From: Granulicella arctica
Lineage (GTDB): Bacteria > Acidobacteriota > Terriglobia > Terriglobales > Acidobacteriaceae
Assembly: GCF_025685605.1 (NCBI RefSeq)
Contig: NZ_JAGTUT010000007.1
Location: 1 to 54,367 of the forward strand
Direction: 5' to 3'
Length of the DNA stretch: 54,367 bases
In this document: positions 42,325-50,926 of the stretch, piece by piece
Layout of the letters: the number at the start of each line of letters is the position of its first letter
Numbering within the stretch: the stretch's first letter is position 1
Notes under the pieces: generated by a model
The model's input: the letters and a program-made list of their open reading frames with translations, nothing else
What the model was told of the DNA's origin: nothing
Database searches by the model: none
Position numbers and translations under genes: made by a program

Positions 42325-42735
42325 TCACAGTTCGGCGGGTTCGGGTTTAAACTCGATCGCATCGACACGAGTCGGATAGAAGGCAAGATGATCGCGGATG
42401 AGCGCTACGGCTTCGTACGGGTCTTCGTAACTCCACACCGCGAACTCCGACTTGTTTCCGCCGGTAGGAATCGAGAAGTAGGTACAGTCGCCCTTGTAGG
42501 GGCAGTAACTGTAATGTGTTGTCCGTTCCAGAAGCGACATGTCAGCGTCCTCACGCGGTATGTAGAAGACCGGCGGATAACCCCCTTCTTCAAGAACGAG
42601 GGCGCGGACGCTCAGGGCAATAACCTTATCCCCGACCAGCACGCGCACTCGACCGTTGGCCGGCGCGATCTCGATAGGGTGATCCGGCCCTGGAATCCTT
42701 ACTTCTTTTGGTCGCAGAATACGTTCCGTGCTCAT
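42325..42735 (-). CDS. DUF427 domain protein
   Basis: 136 residues with the DUF427 pattern: GRVRVLVGDKVIALSVRALV, VFYIPREDADMSLL, TTHYSYCPYKGDCTYFSI and AVWSYEDPYEAVALIRDHLA, FYPTRVDAI. The fold is a small beta-tent-like barrel; the biochemical function is not known. The start overlaps the stop of the SDR gene by four bases and the stop is 17 bp before the alkene reductase start, so all three are translated together. Confidence 0.9.
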   Translation of the reverse strand: MSTERILRPKEVRIPGPDHPIEIAPANGRVRVLVGDKVIALSVRALVLEEGGYPPVFYIPREDADMSLLERTTHYSYCPYKGDCTYFSIPTGGNKSEFAVWSYEDPYEAVALIRDHLAFYPTRVDAIEFKPEPAEL

Positions 42736-43499
42736 AGCTTCGAACCTCCGTCCACAGGAATGCTCGCGCCTGTGATCCAGCGGGACTTATCTGACGCCAT
42801 GAATGCGATCACATCGGCTACGTCTTCAGCCTGCCCAATGCGCTTGAGTGCCTGCATACTCAACGCCAGTGCTTGCCCACCTTCCGTCTTGGTGAAGTTG
42901 GACATGTCCGTGGCAATGACGCCCGGTGACACCGCGTTGACCCGAATGCCTCGGACCCCAAGCTGTGCCGCCCACTGACGAACCAGGGTTTCCAGCGCGC
43001 CCTTGGTCGCCGCATAAGCCGGAAGTGACGGAGAGCCGCTCGCGCCCGCTTCACCCGGAGAGTATCTGGCGGCAAGCGACGTCGTAACAACAACGCTGGA
43101 GCCGTACTTCAGCAACGGGATCAGCTTCTGCATTAGGAAGAAGGGCGCTCTTACGTTTGTGGCGAACAGGTTGTCAAAGTCTTCAGGTGTATGGGACTCC
43201 ATCGACCCCGCCTTTGAGATACCCGCATTGAGGACCACAATGTCGAGGCCTCCTTCAGCCAGCTTCTGCACCTGACTGACGAGATGCTCAACGCCGTCGA
43301 GCGTCTCGAGCGGTGCTTCCAACAGGTCAGCCCGACCGCCTTCGGTCACAATCTGCTGCTGCAACTCCAGCGCAGCATCTTTCGATTTACCAAAGTGCAG
43401 GAGGACGTGTGCACCTTCAGCGGCGATCGCCAGGGCTGTTGCCCTGCCAATCCCCCGGGAGGCGCCCGTGATCAACGCAAGTTTTCCTTTGAGAGTCAT
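42732..43499 (-). CDS. Short-chain dehydrogenase/reductase (SDR)
   Basis: 255 residues, classical SDR. Nucleotide binding TGASRGIG (11-18), NAG in VVLNAGIS, catalytic Ser in VVTTSLAARY, and Tyr/Lys in AYAATKGALETLVR. The C-terminus WITGASIPVDGGSKL is typical of 3-oxoacyl-ACP reductase-like SDRs. It is clearly related to the SDR at 49535, which ends VRVDGGSKL. It oxidises or reduces a carbonyl/alcohol with NAD(P); the substrate is unknown. It is operonic with DUF427 and the alkene reductase. Confidence 0.93.
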   Translation of the reverse strand: MTLKGKLALITGASRGIGRATALAIAAEGAHVLLHFGKSKDAALELQQQIVTEGGRADLLEAPLETLDGVEHLVSQVQKLAEGGLDIVVLNAGISKAGSMESHTPEDFDNLFATNVRAPFFLMQKLIPLLKYGSSVVVTTSLAARYSPGEAGASGSPSLPAYAATKGALETLVRQWAAQLGVRGIRVNAVSPGVIATDMSNFTKTEGGQALALSMQALKRIGQAEDVADVIAFMASDKSRWITGASIPVDGGSKL

Positions 43500-43564
43500 G
43501 TTTCGTTCTCCTCACTTCCGTCTTTGGTGGCGGCGCGTCTTGCAACGCACCGCCGCGCTCTTGG

Positions 43565-44563
43565 TTATGCATTCAAGAAGCGATTTGCTTCGAATATAAA
43601 GTCGTCGTGGTATTCATACCAGGAACCATGGTTGGCGTCCGGATACAGGATCAGCTTCGCGTTTGGCAGGTTCTGCACAAGATGCAGCGAGTTGACCGTG
43701 TAAACGATGACGTCGTGGTTGCCGCTTACGATGAGCGTGGGCTGCGCGATGCTTTTTAGGTAAGCAAAGCGCTCACCCGGATGGGCTCCCCACTCGCCAA
43801 CGGCTGCGATCTGTGCCGGTGCTACCTTTTCGCTGATTGCGGCGTCACGGTCTTTGGTACGTGAGAGATAACGCTTCAGGAATTCCCGTCCGGCTGCCTG
43901 GCTTTTCTCTGAATCTGTGAAGAACACCTTGAGCCACATGTTTTCCGGCGGATTGTAGGAAGCGCCAAACACGCTGGCCGTCTCCGGCGTAATGTATCCC
44001 GTACCGTTGCCGGCGTCCTGGTTTCGCGGCGCCGTCCCAATAAGGATGAGCTTGCGCACGAGTTCGGGACGGTCCACCACGATTTGCTGCGCTACCATGC
44101 CACCGATTGAAAAACCAAGAAGGTCAACCTGCGTCATGCCAAGGGCATCGATGAAGAGCTCAGCGTTCTTCGCCATCCCGGCAAAGGTCGAGGGAACTTC
44201 GCCCGTCGAACTGGCGATGCCGGCGTTGTTGAAGATGATGACCTCGCGCTCACGAGCGAGTCCATCCAGAACCGCAGGGTCCCAGTTATCCAGATTGCCG
44301 GTGAAGTGTTGGTTGAAGACAAGAGGAAGATTGCCCTTCTTGCCCCAGCGGCGGTATGCGAAACGGATGCCATTTGTTTCGACGAACCGGGTAGGAACGG
44401 TGATCGCTGTACCTTCTGATCCATTGTCGCTGCTAGAACCGGAGGATTCGGCGAAGGACTTCCCGCCTGCCAAGGAAGCCGCTGCGACGGCGGCAGAACC
44501 AAAGACAAAACCACGACGGGAGACTGCAGAGCGACTGTCTGCGCTAAAATCTAAATTTTGCAT
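43565..44563 (-). CDS. Tat-exported alpha/beta hydrolase
   Basis: 332 residues. A twin-arginine signal (SRRGFVFGS at 15-23, then an alanine-rich stretch) targets it across the inner membrane. The alpha/beta hydrolase core has the nucleophile Ser152 in LLGFSIGGMVAQQ, an acid candidate in ISGNHDVIVYT and His in DANHGSWYEYH. It has the shape of haloperoxidase/epoxide-hydrolase-like proteins; the substrate is unknown. It is the first gene of the operon hydrolase-SDR-DUF427-alkene reductase. A candidate operator at 44577-44590 lies in its leader and a TetR gene is divergent from it. Confidence 0.9.
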   Translation of the reverse strand: MQNLDFSADSRSAVSRRGFVFGSAAVAAASLAGGKSFAESSGSSSDNGSEGTAITVPTRFVETNGIRFAYRRWGKKGNLPLVFNQHFTGNLDNWDPAVLDGLAREREVIIFNNAGIASSTGEVPSTFAGMAKNAELFIDALGMTQVDLLGFSIGGMVAQQIVVDRPELVRKLILIGTAPRNQDAGNGTGYITPETASVFGASYNPPENMWLKVFFTDSEKSQAAGREFLKRYLSRTKDRDAAISEKVAPAQIAAVGEWGAHPGERFAYLKSIAQPTLIVSGNHDVIVYTVNSLHLVQNLPNAKLILYPDANHGSWYEYHDDFIFEANRFLNA

Positions 44564-44576
44564 GTTATCCTTTCAA

Positions 44577-44590
44577 TACGTACGAACGTA
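44577..44590. promoter_or_regulatory. Candidate TetR operator in the hydrolase leader
   Basis: TACGT-ACGA-ACGTA, a perfect 5-bp inverted repeat, 14 bp before the hydrolase start. Its core GTACGAACG also occurs in the leader of the gene at 46920 (minus strand AGTACGAACGAA, 47644-47655). Both could be sites of the NemR-like TetR protein at 44839. Confidence 0.4.
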
Positions 44591-44838
44591 GTAGTAGATG
44601 GTCGGGAGATTCACTACGATGCAGAGATTTTTTGAAACTACGCCGTGTGCCCGCAAGCAGGAAAGAGCAGTCACTACTGCGCGTCATTGCGGCGCTCATC
44701 TCTGCACGAGTGGAGTGGTAGTACTGAGGTTCTTGCGAAATAACCGGCAATTTCCCGAAAGTAGCTAAGCAGATAAACAGCGACTGGTAACAGTCCTATA
44801 GTCCTCGCCGTAGCCCGCGAGTTGCAGAAAGGTGAATC

Positions 44839-45432
44839 GTGCCGAAGTCGTCGCATAGAGAGAAAATCCTCGTAGAGGGAATGCGGGTGATGCACAAGCA
44901 AGGCTTCGCGGGTTCGAGTGTCCGCGATATCACCAAAGCTGCAGAGGTTCCGCAAGGATCCTTCACCAATCACTTCTCCTCGAAAGAAGCCTTCGGCATC
45001 GAGGTCCTCAACATCTATTACAAGAGCTGCTTCGGCCTCACAGGGCAGACACTCTTAAACGACGCGCTTCCACCGCTGTCACGCCTTAGGAAATGGCTTG
45101 ATGGCATGTTGGATACGATGAACAATGATGATGAGTGGAATGGTTGTATGTTGGGGAACTTTGGAGCAGACCACTCGGAGGGTACGAATCAGTTACAGGA
45201 GCGCGTCCGTGAGATTTTCCTCGAATTGCAATTCAATCTCGGATACTGCCTTAGGGCAGCAGTAAAAGTGGGCGAATTGCCAAAAGGAACCGATGTCATT
45301 GGTCTCGCGGCATTCATTCAGTCTTCGATTGAGGGTGCGGTTCTTGTCTCTAAAGCGATCAAGAGTCGGCTTCCGATGGAAGCTCTTCGCAAGGTTCTTT
45401 TCAACTCCGTCCTACTTACTCATCAAAACTGA
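44839..45432 (+). CDS. TetR family regulator, NemR/YxaF-like
   Basis: 197 residues. The N-terminal helix-turn-helix reads SSVRDITKAAEVPQGSFTNH followed by FSSKEAFGIEVL. The ligand domain has the pattern GCMLGNFGADHSEGTNQLQE, LQFNLGYCLRAAVKVGELPK, seen in NemR/LmrA-type proteins. E. coli NemR senses electrophiles and controls an Old Yellow Enzyme gene; here two such genes flank the regulator, which supports the comparison. The cysteines in NGCMLG and GYCLR are possible sensors. GTG start with AAAGG upstream. It is divergent from the hydrolase operon. Confidence 0.85.
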   Translation: MPKSSHREKILVEGMRVMHKQGFAGSSVRDITKAAEVPQGSFTNHFSSKEAFGIEVLNIYYKSCFGLTGQTLLNDALPPLSRLRKWLDGMLDTMNNDDEWNGCMLGNFGADHSEGTNQLQERVREIFLELQFNLGYCLRAAVKVGELPKGTDVIGLAAFIQSSIEGAVLVSKAIKSRLPMEALRKVLFNSVLLTHQN

Positions 45433-45597
45433 TCTATGGGGCCGCTCTTCTGTGCTCTTTCGAGAAATGATAGGACCTCCTTCGGCTGGCGGGTACAAAG
45501 AGTGCTCCAGGTAATGCCGAAGCGCTCTGTCAGGTGGGCCAACTTCGAGTCGTAATGGGGCAGGGCCATAGAGCCATTCTCCGACAGACTATATGGG

Positions 45598-46749
45598 TTA
45601 CGAGGAAGCGCCCACAGGATAGTCTGTGTAGCCCTTGGCATCGAAGGTATAAAACGAGTCGCGATCGTACTCCGATAAAGGAATTCCTTCACGAATGCGC
45701 CGGGGAAGGTCGGGGTTGGAAATGAAGTGCTTGCCGAAAGACACCGCATCAGCGTCCCCATCGCGGATGATGGTTTCTGCTGATTCGGGTGTGAAACCTC
45801 CGTTCGCGATCAACTTTCCGCCATAGGACATTCTGACCATATGGGATGCCAGTCGACCCGTTTCAACTGACTCTCCTTCATGCAGGGCCTTCCCGCGGAT
45901 GCGGGGCTCCACCACATGCAGATAAGCTAGCTCATAGTCATTCATTCGCTTTGCAACAGCGGTGAATAAGCCGACGGTGTCGCTGTCATGCATCTGGTTA
46001 AACACGCTGCCTGGAGCAATTCGTACGCCAACGCGATTTCGCGGCCAGACTGACTGCAGCGCCTCCACAACCTCACACAAAAGACGAAGGCGGTTCTCAA
46101 TCGAGCCACCATATTCGTCCTCTCTCTGATTGCTGCCATCCTGAAGAAACTGATCGATCAGGTAACCGTTGGCCGCGTGCAGCTCGATCCCATCGAATTC
46201 AGCTTGTTGAGCCCGCTTGGCAGCGGCGGCATAATCCTCCACAATGCTCTTGATCTCGGGCACAGAGAGAGCACGATGAGGGGAAGGTTGTATCCAGCCA
46301 CTAGGCGTCGACACCAGCTGTGTTTCGAGCTGCCAGTAAGAGGGATTTACCGATGCGGAGACGGGGTCCAAAGGTTCGTGAAGGCTTCTATGCGACGCCC
46401 GGCCGGTATGCCAGAGCTGCGCTACCATCAGCCCTCCCTTATTATGGACTTTGCCCAGAACGTTTTTCCATCCCTCGACCTGTGCCTCGGTATAGAGACC
46501 CGGAGATCCAAACCATCCTGTGCCAAGTTGCGAAATGTTCGTTGCCTCACCGATGATGAGACCACCATCGGATGCCCGTTGCTCGTAGTACAAAGCCATG
46601 AGGTCATTTGGAATAGATCCCGGCCAGGTCGATCGCGACCGAGTGAGAGGCGGCATTACCACCCGATGCTTCAGATCGAAAGCACCCAATGAGACACCTT
46701 CCACAAGGCGGCTGCTAGTGAATACGCTTTGTGCGGGTTTGCTGGACAT
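45598..46749 (-). CDS. Old Yellow Enzyme-type alkene reductase (NemA-like)
   Basis: 383 residues, FMN TIM barrel with a canonical active site: LKHRVVMPPLTRSR, VAQLWHTGRASH, FDGIELHAANGYLIDQF with the substrate-binding His and Asn, NQREDEYGGSIENRLRL and DAVSFGKHFISNPDLPRRI. It reduces activated C=C bonds of enones, maleimides or nitro compounds with NAD(P)H. The start is ATG 46749; a GTG three bases earlier has better spacing to AGGAG. It lies next to the NemR-like gene on the opposite strand. Confidence 0.94.
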   Translation of the reverse strand: MSSKPAQSVFTSSRLVEGVSLGAFDLKHRVVMPPLTRSRSTWPGSIPNDLMALYYEQRASDGGLIIGEATNISQLGTGWFGSPGLYTEAQVEGWKNVLGKVHNKGGLMVAQLWHTGRASHRSLHEPLDPVSASVNPSYWQLETQLVSTPSGWIQPSPHRALSVPEIKSIVEDYAAAAKRAQQAEFDGIELHAANGYLIDQFLQDGSNQREDEYGGSIENRLRLLCEVVEALQSVWPRNRVGVRIAPGSVFNQMHDSDTVGLFTAVAKRMNDYELAYLHVVEPRIRGKALHEGESVETGRLASHMVRMSYGGKLIANGGFTPESAETIIRDGDADAVSFGKHFISNPDLPRRIREGIPLSEYDRDSFYTFDAKGYTDYPVGASS

Positions 46750-46919
46750 CACGATGTTCTCCTGTTCCTACCACACGTTTCGGTTGTGCAAGTCCGGACG
46801 TGATCGCTTGTTTAGCCTTCAACGGTTCGAATTCGCAGGCTCTGCTGAGTGCCGCTGGAAGCATGAGTCACGCTTAGTTGGCGCCATCGCCACGCAGTTG
46901 GAAGTCCTGACTTCAAAAC

Positions 46920-47633
46920 CTACTGAAAGAACAACCTGTCCAGTTTGATTGTGACGACCGGCGGGCTGCCGATTTTATTACCTTCTATATCGGCTGCAAA
47001 TACCTCGCGTACTGTTGGCACCATGATTCCGTTGATCTGTTGATAGGCGGACGCATAGTTGACTCCAACAATGCCGCCCAGAATATCTACTGCGTAGCGG
47101 TGACGCCGCAGGAGACCATCAGGCCCGTAGTAGGCGTATTGAACGTTCGTGTGGGTTTCGATGTGATCCGGAAAAGTGATTCGAAGAACTCTCCATGTCT
47201 CACCACCCTCATGCCATGCTTCAACTTCCTCAGTCTGAAATCCCGGGTAAGAATAAAGGAAAGGTGCGGTCAAGTATTGCCACATCGCGTAGCCAATGAA
47301 GTAACCGGCCTGAAGCTCCGTCCATGGATATCCTGGTCGCTCCATGATGGACTGGCGAGGGTCCTCCAGACGAAGTGGACGTTGCTCTGGAGCGAACAGT
47401 GACATCCCGAACGAATCAAATAGCATTCGTTCTTTCGCTGTATCCGAGTGCATCATCACATGTTGGCGTTTGAGCGACAGAGACAGTCTGACGTTAGGCA
47501 AAATCGTTGGGACACCTACCTGGGCCCACAGAGAACCCCCTAGAGTTGTGTCCACGATCAGATCGGATAGCTCGCTCCATCGATTCATACCACCATGTGC
47601 ATCCAATACCAAGTCGAGCAATTTACCTGCCAT
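46920..47633 (-). CDS. Conserved hypothetical protein
   Basis: 237 residues, not recognised as a named family. It begins KLLDLVLDAHGGMNRWSELS, has a beta-rich middle with YPWTELQAGYFIGYAMWQYL and a C-terminal part with VQYAYYGPDGLLRRHRYAVD, then YQQINGIMVPTVREVFAAD. No signal peptide is visible. The pattern is reminiscent of LolA-like or sorting-type beta folds but that is only an impression. Its leader shares a CGTTCGTAC core with the hydrolase leader, so it may belong to the same regulon. It lies 170 bp upstream of the alkene reductase gene on the same strand. Confidence 0.75.
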   Translation of the reverse strand: MAGKLLDLVLDAHGGMNRWSELSDLIVDTTLGGSLWAQVGVPTILPNVRLSLSLKRQHVMMHSDTAKERMLFDSFGMSLFAPEQRPLRLEDPRQSIMERPGYPWTELQAGYFIGYAMWQYLTAPFLYSYPGFQTEEVEAWHEGGETWRVLRITFPDHIETHTNVQYAYYGPDGLLRRHRYAVDILGGIVGVNYASAYQQINGIMVPTVREVFAADIEGNKIGSPPVVTIKLDRLFFQ

Positions 47634-48023
47634 ACTTTACCTCTTCGTTCGTACTAAGGGTCGCGGCGCCACCATCCACGAACCACGTCTTATATCGCAG
47701 ATGGCAGCCTCTGCCGCCCACACGCACTTTGCAGATTGCGACTTCGATCCGTCCAGTGATACATGATGTCGTCCAACGTTTTCTGGGGTGGTAGTACCTG
47801 CTTTGAAATCAGAGTGCTTAGTTCGTCTGGCGCTGGACGAAAGTGCTCCGATGTCGGTCATCCCAGCGAAGGCAACAGCGGCAAGATGCATGCAGCTTGA
47901 TCGCGCTATGCGGCCACTTCGTTCGTCCTGACAGATCCATCACTTGCGCATTGGAAAGAAGGGGGTTCAAACGGCTTTGGCAAGGCTTGGTTGCCTCTGA
48001 CCACCGTCCTCCCCCCTATCACA
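47634..48023. other. 390-bp intergenic stretch without a recognised gene
   Basis: It lies between the SDR stop (48024) and the hypothetical protein start (47633). The only recognisable signal is the CGTTCGTAC core at 47645-47653, close to the downstream start. Short open frames do not look coding. Confidence 0.5.
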
Positions 48024-48788
48024 TCAGGCACCTGCCGCACCGGAGAAGAGAGCCAGCATATGGTCGTTAAGCCCATTTACAAAGGCATGCTCTGAGGGAC
48101 CAGGGTTAGCGCGCAACGGCTTTGCCCTCTCAACGACAATCTCGTCTGCGTCAGTGCCCAACACTTGCATGGTTTCCGCAATGAACTCGTCGAGAGGCAT
48201 TGCCTCAGCTGCTTCCTGGCTGTTCATAAGGTCAGTGCGTACCCATGGAGGAGCGATCTCGAGAACACGCACGCCACTCTTTTCCAGCAAGAATCGTTGA
48301 GACAATGCGTACGAGTGCAGAGCCGCCTTGGTAGCGGAATACACTGCGGTCAGCGAGAGCGGCACAAACGCAAGAACTGAAGTGTTATAGATCACGGTTC
48401 CCTTCGTTTTCTTTAGCTGATCGATAAGCGCGGATGTCAGACGCACGGGTCCAAGAAGGTTTGTGGTTACCGTTGAGGTGAGCAACTCTTCGTCGATTGC
48501 CCCCGCTGCCTGGTCTGGAAGCATGATGCCGGCATTGTTGAAGAGCACGTTGAGATCGGGGTACTTCGCGATAAGCATTGATGCCATGGACTGAATGCTT
48601 TTGAGATCGGCAACATCAAGCTCAACCGCTTCCATCCCTGGGTTTGCAGCAACGACGCGATCGAGATGGCCCTTACGACGGCCCGAAATAATGACTTTGT
48701 TGCCGAGTTTATGAAGCTGCTCAGCCAAGGCGCAGCCAATGCCGGACCCTCCGCCAGTGATGAAGATCGTGTTTCCGGTTAATTTCAT
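48024..48788 (-). CDS. SDR family oxidoreductase, DltE-like
   Basis: 254 residues. TGGGSGIGCALAEQLHKLGN (nucleotide binding), ISGRRKGHL, LFNNAGIM, Ser in YNTSVLAFV and Tyr/Lys in AVYSATKAALHSYALSQRF. The C-terminal half (VLEIAPPWVRTDLMNSQEA, MPLDEFIAETMQVL) is the pattern of the DltE/COG3967 group. NAD(P)-dependent; substrate unknown. It appears monocistronic. Confidence 0.92.
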   Translation of the reverse strand: MKLTGNTIFITGGGSGIGCALAEQLHKLGNKVIISGRRKGHLDRVVAANPGMEAVELDVADLKSIQSMASMLIAKYPDLNVLFNNAGIMLPDQAAGAIDEELLTSTVTTNLLGPVRLTSALIDQLKKTKGTVIYNTSVLAFVPLSLTAVYSATKAALHSYALSQRFLLEKSGVRVLEIAPPWVRTDLMNSQEAAEAMPLDEFIAETMQVLGTDADEIVVERAKPLRANPGPSEHAFVNGLNDHMLALFSGAAGA

Positions 48789-48901
48789 GGTGTTCCTCTT
48801 TCTTTCGATTACTTAGTTGAAGGTGGTTTAGCAATTAATGTTCACTACTGATCGCAAGATCCGCACCATGTTACAACCCAGCCTGCAGACTGAGCGGCTA
48901 T

Positions 48902-49303
48902 TCACGCTGTGAACCGATCACCGAACATCGGAAGGCCGCTCACGGACTCTGCTTGGGTTACTTCGTCTTGCAGAACATCCCAGTGCTCTTGCAAAAGGCC
49001 GTTCTCGAAGCGGACAACATCCGCCGCGATCCACGCCGCAGGCCTTCCATGCCCACTGAAACGTCCATGCGCGATAACGTAGTCGCCCTCAGCGACGATT
49101 AGTTGGTTCTCATACCTCAACGTGCTTGGAGCGGACCGAATAAGATTGAAGAGACCATCTCGTCCCGGCCCAATATGGGCACTGTGCTGTATATATTGTG
49201 GCGACCAGAAAGCCGCCGCTCCTTCGTAGTCACGCTTGTTGAAGAGAATGTCAAAGGCCTCGAGCACTAGCGCCTTGTTTTCTTCCGGGGTTGTTGGTGG
49301 CAT
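48902..49303 (-). CDS. SnoaL-like / NTF2-fold protein
   Basis: 133 residues: NKALVLEAFDILFNKRDYEG, AAAFWSPQYIQHSAHIGPGR, DYVIAHGRFSGHG, VRFENGLLQEHWDVLQDE. This is the SnoaL-like pattern common in small cyclase/isomerase-like proteins associated with oxidoreductases. The conserved QHS and EHWD segments are present. Substrate unknown. It is a different subfamily from the protein at 6250. Confidence 0.9.
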   Translation of the reverse strand: MPPTTPEENKALVLEAFDILFNKRDYEGAAAFWSPQYIQHSAHIGPGRDGLFNLIRSAPSTLRYENQLIVAEGDYVIAHGRFSGHGRPAAWIAADVVRFENGLLQEHWDVLQDEVTQAESVSGLPMFGDRFTA

Positions 49304-49534
49304 CGTGTGGCTCCTGTACTTCGCTCTGCTGTTACCTGAAGCTGTCAGATTGGTACCTGTATAGCCGTGTAGAGCGTCTTGTAAACAAGGTCGGATCCTG
49401 ATGTCCCAGTCCCTTCGCGAAGGGATCGAAGCCAGGACGAACTGGTAGTGAACTCGAATGAGCAGGTTGGCCAGCGCCTCTGGTCCCTCCGACGATCGCC
49501 GAATAAATGAGTGTGCGCTGTATATTGCACCCGA

Positions 49535-50281
49535 CTACAGCTTGGAACCGCCATCGACCCTCACGGTATCTCCAGTGATCCAGCGGGCCTCGTCCGAGGC
49601 AAGAAACGCTATGACACCGGCGATGTCTTCTGGTTCGGCTACACGCTTAAGCGCTTGCATGTTCATGGCATAGTCGCGGCCCTGGTCCGTTTTTGCAAAC
49701 TCAGACATGTCCGTTGCGACGATCCCGGGGGCGACGGCATTCACCCGGATGCCACGAGGTCCGAGTTCGTATGCAAAGTGCTTGACCATCGTGTCGAGGG
49801 CTCCCTTCGTCATGGAATACGCGGAGAGACCGTCAACGGCAGCGTGAGCGGCAAGCGAAGATGTAACGACTATACTGCTACCGTTCGCCAGGAGCGGCAG
49901 AAGTTGTTGAACCAGGAAGAACGGTGCACGGACGTTTATGGCAAATAGTTCGTCAAACTCCTCGATGGTCGTTTTGTCGATCGTTCCTGGTCTGGAAATA
50001 CCCGCATTGGCAACGAGGATGTCGAGACGATCACCGAGGATGCTGCGAACATCAGCTGCGAGTAGACTTGGCCCCTGGGGATGGGTCATGTCGCCAGCAA
50101 CTGCCTGACCGTGGCCTCCGTCTGCCTTGATTTGAGCAACGACGGCTTCAGCTTCCTTCGCGCCTCGTCCGTAATGAACGAGCACATTTGCGCCGGCCTT
50201 CGCGATGGCCAAGGCACTCGCGCGCCCGATGCCTCGGGAAGCCCCTGTTACAAGTGCAGTTTTTCCAGATAGATCGTTCAT
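49535..50281 (-). CDS. Short-chain dehydrogenase/reductase (SDR)
   Basis: 248 residues from ATG 50281 (TAGGAG upstream); the longer frame of 318 residues has an unconserved N-terminus. VTGASRGIGRASALAIAKAG, LVANAGIS, Ser in VVTSSLAAH and Tyr/Lys in AYSMTKGALDTMVKHFA. The end DGGSKL and much of the middle (INVRAPFFLVQQLLPLL) match the SDR at 42732, so the two are paralogues, probably by duplication within this region. Confidence 0.93.
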   Translation of the reverse strand: MNDLSGKTALVTGASRGIGRASALAIAKAGANVLVHYGRGAKEAEAVVAQIKADGGHGQAVAGDMTHPQGPSLLAADVRSILGDRLDILVANAGISRPGTIDKTTIEEFDELFAINVRAPFFLVQQLLPLLANGSSIVVTSSLAAHAAVDGLSAYSMTKGALDTMVKHFAYELGPRGIRVNAVAPGIVATDMSEFAKTDQGRDYAMNMQALKRVAEPEDIAGVIAFLASDEARWITGDTVRVDGGSKL

Positions 50282-50355
50282 TGCAGATCTCCTATAGATC
50301 TCAAAGCGGTTAGAGGGAGGCGCGACCTCACAGGGTATTGGAGCAGCTAGAGCTT

Positions 50356-50835
50356 CTAGCGCTGGACGAGACTGGTCTGGCCGAGGTGATAGGACAGGTG
50401 ATTCGTGCGTGTAAGCAAAATCGATAGCTTGTTGCGAAGAGGATCCTTGGCATAGTCCTCGTCTTTTACAGATGTGTGCTTTTCCAACCACTCATCCGGC
50501 GACAGGCGGGTGATTCCCGCACTCAACTGGTCGCTCACAAGCTTCCAGGCTTTACGAACCTCTTCTACAGGCGGCAGACCGCTAGCTCCGTCGGCGGAGG
50601 TAAGAAACACTTCATCAAACGCTGGCGCAATCCGCTCTCCTACGCCGAGAAGGACGCTCATGCGATCGTGCATTGCGGTCAGGTGGCCCCAAAGATAAAT
50701 CAAGCGGTTGCGATCAGGAGCTACGCGGTACTGCAGTTCCTCTTCGCGGAGGCTGTTGAAGAACTTGTCGGCTCTCTCCAAAGTTCCTTTCCATACGCCC
50801 ACTGCATTTGCTACAAATACGGAGTCGGTTGCCAT
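50356..50835 (-). CDS. DinB-family (DinB_2) four-helix protein
   Basis: 159 residues. The metal ligands of the DinB/YfiT fold are visible as His in LWGHLTAMHDRM and two His in TNHLSYHLGQTSLV. Members act as thiol-dependent transferases or are uncharacterised. It lies between two SDR genes on the same strand and may share their regulation. Confidence 0.9.
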   Translation of the reverse strand: MATDSVFVANAVGVWKGTLERADKFFNSLREEELQYRVAPDRNRLIYLWGHLTAMHDRMSVLLGVGERIAPAFDEVFLTSADGASGLPPVEEVRKAWKLVSDQLSAGITRLSPDEWLEKHTSVKDEDYAKDPLRNKLSILLTRTNHLSYHLGQTSLVQR

Positions 50836-50926
50836 GATGCAGATCCTTTCCTGATCGTGTGGTGTCTTCCACTTGAGGCCAGCCTCGAACGAGCTAAATG
50901 TTCCCTACTGCATTTCACAAACCGCG

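Noticed and set aside
45423..45761. Minus-strand frame of 112 codons overlapping the end of the second Old Yellow Enzyme
   Set aside because: Its first part is an alternate frame of the reductase; the remainder (45423-45597) has no recognised family, so a remnant gene cannot be supported.
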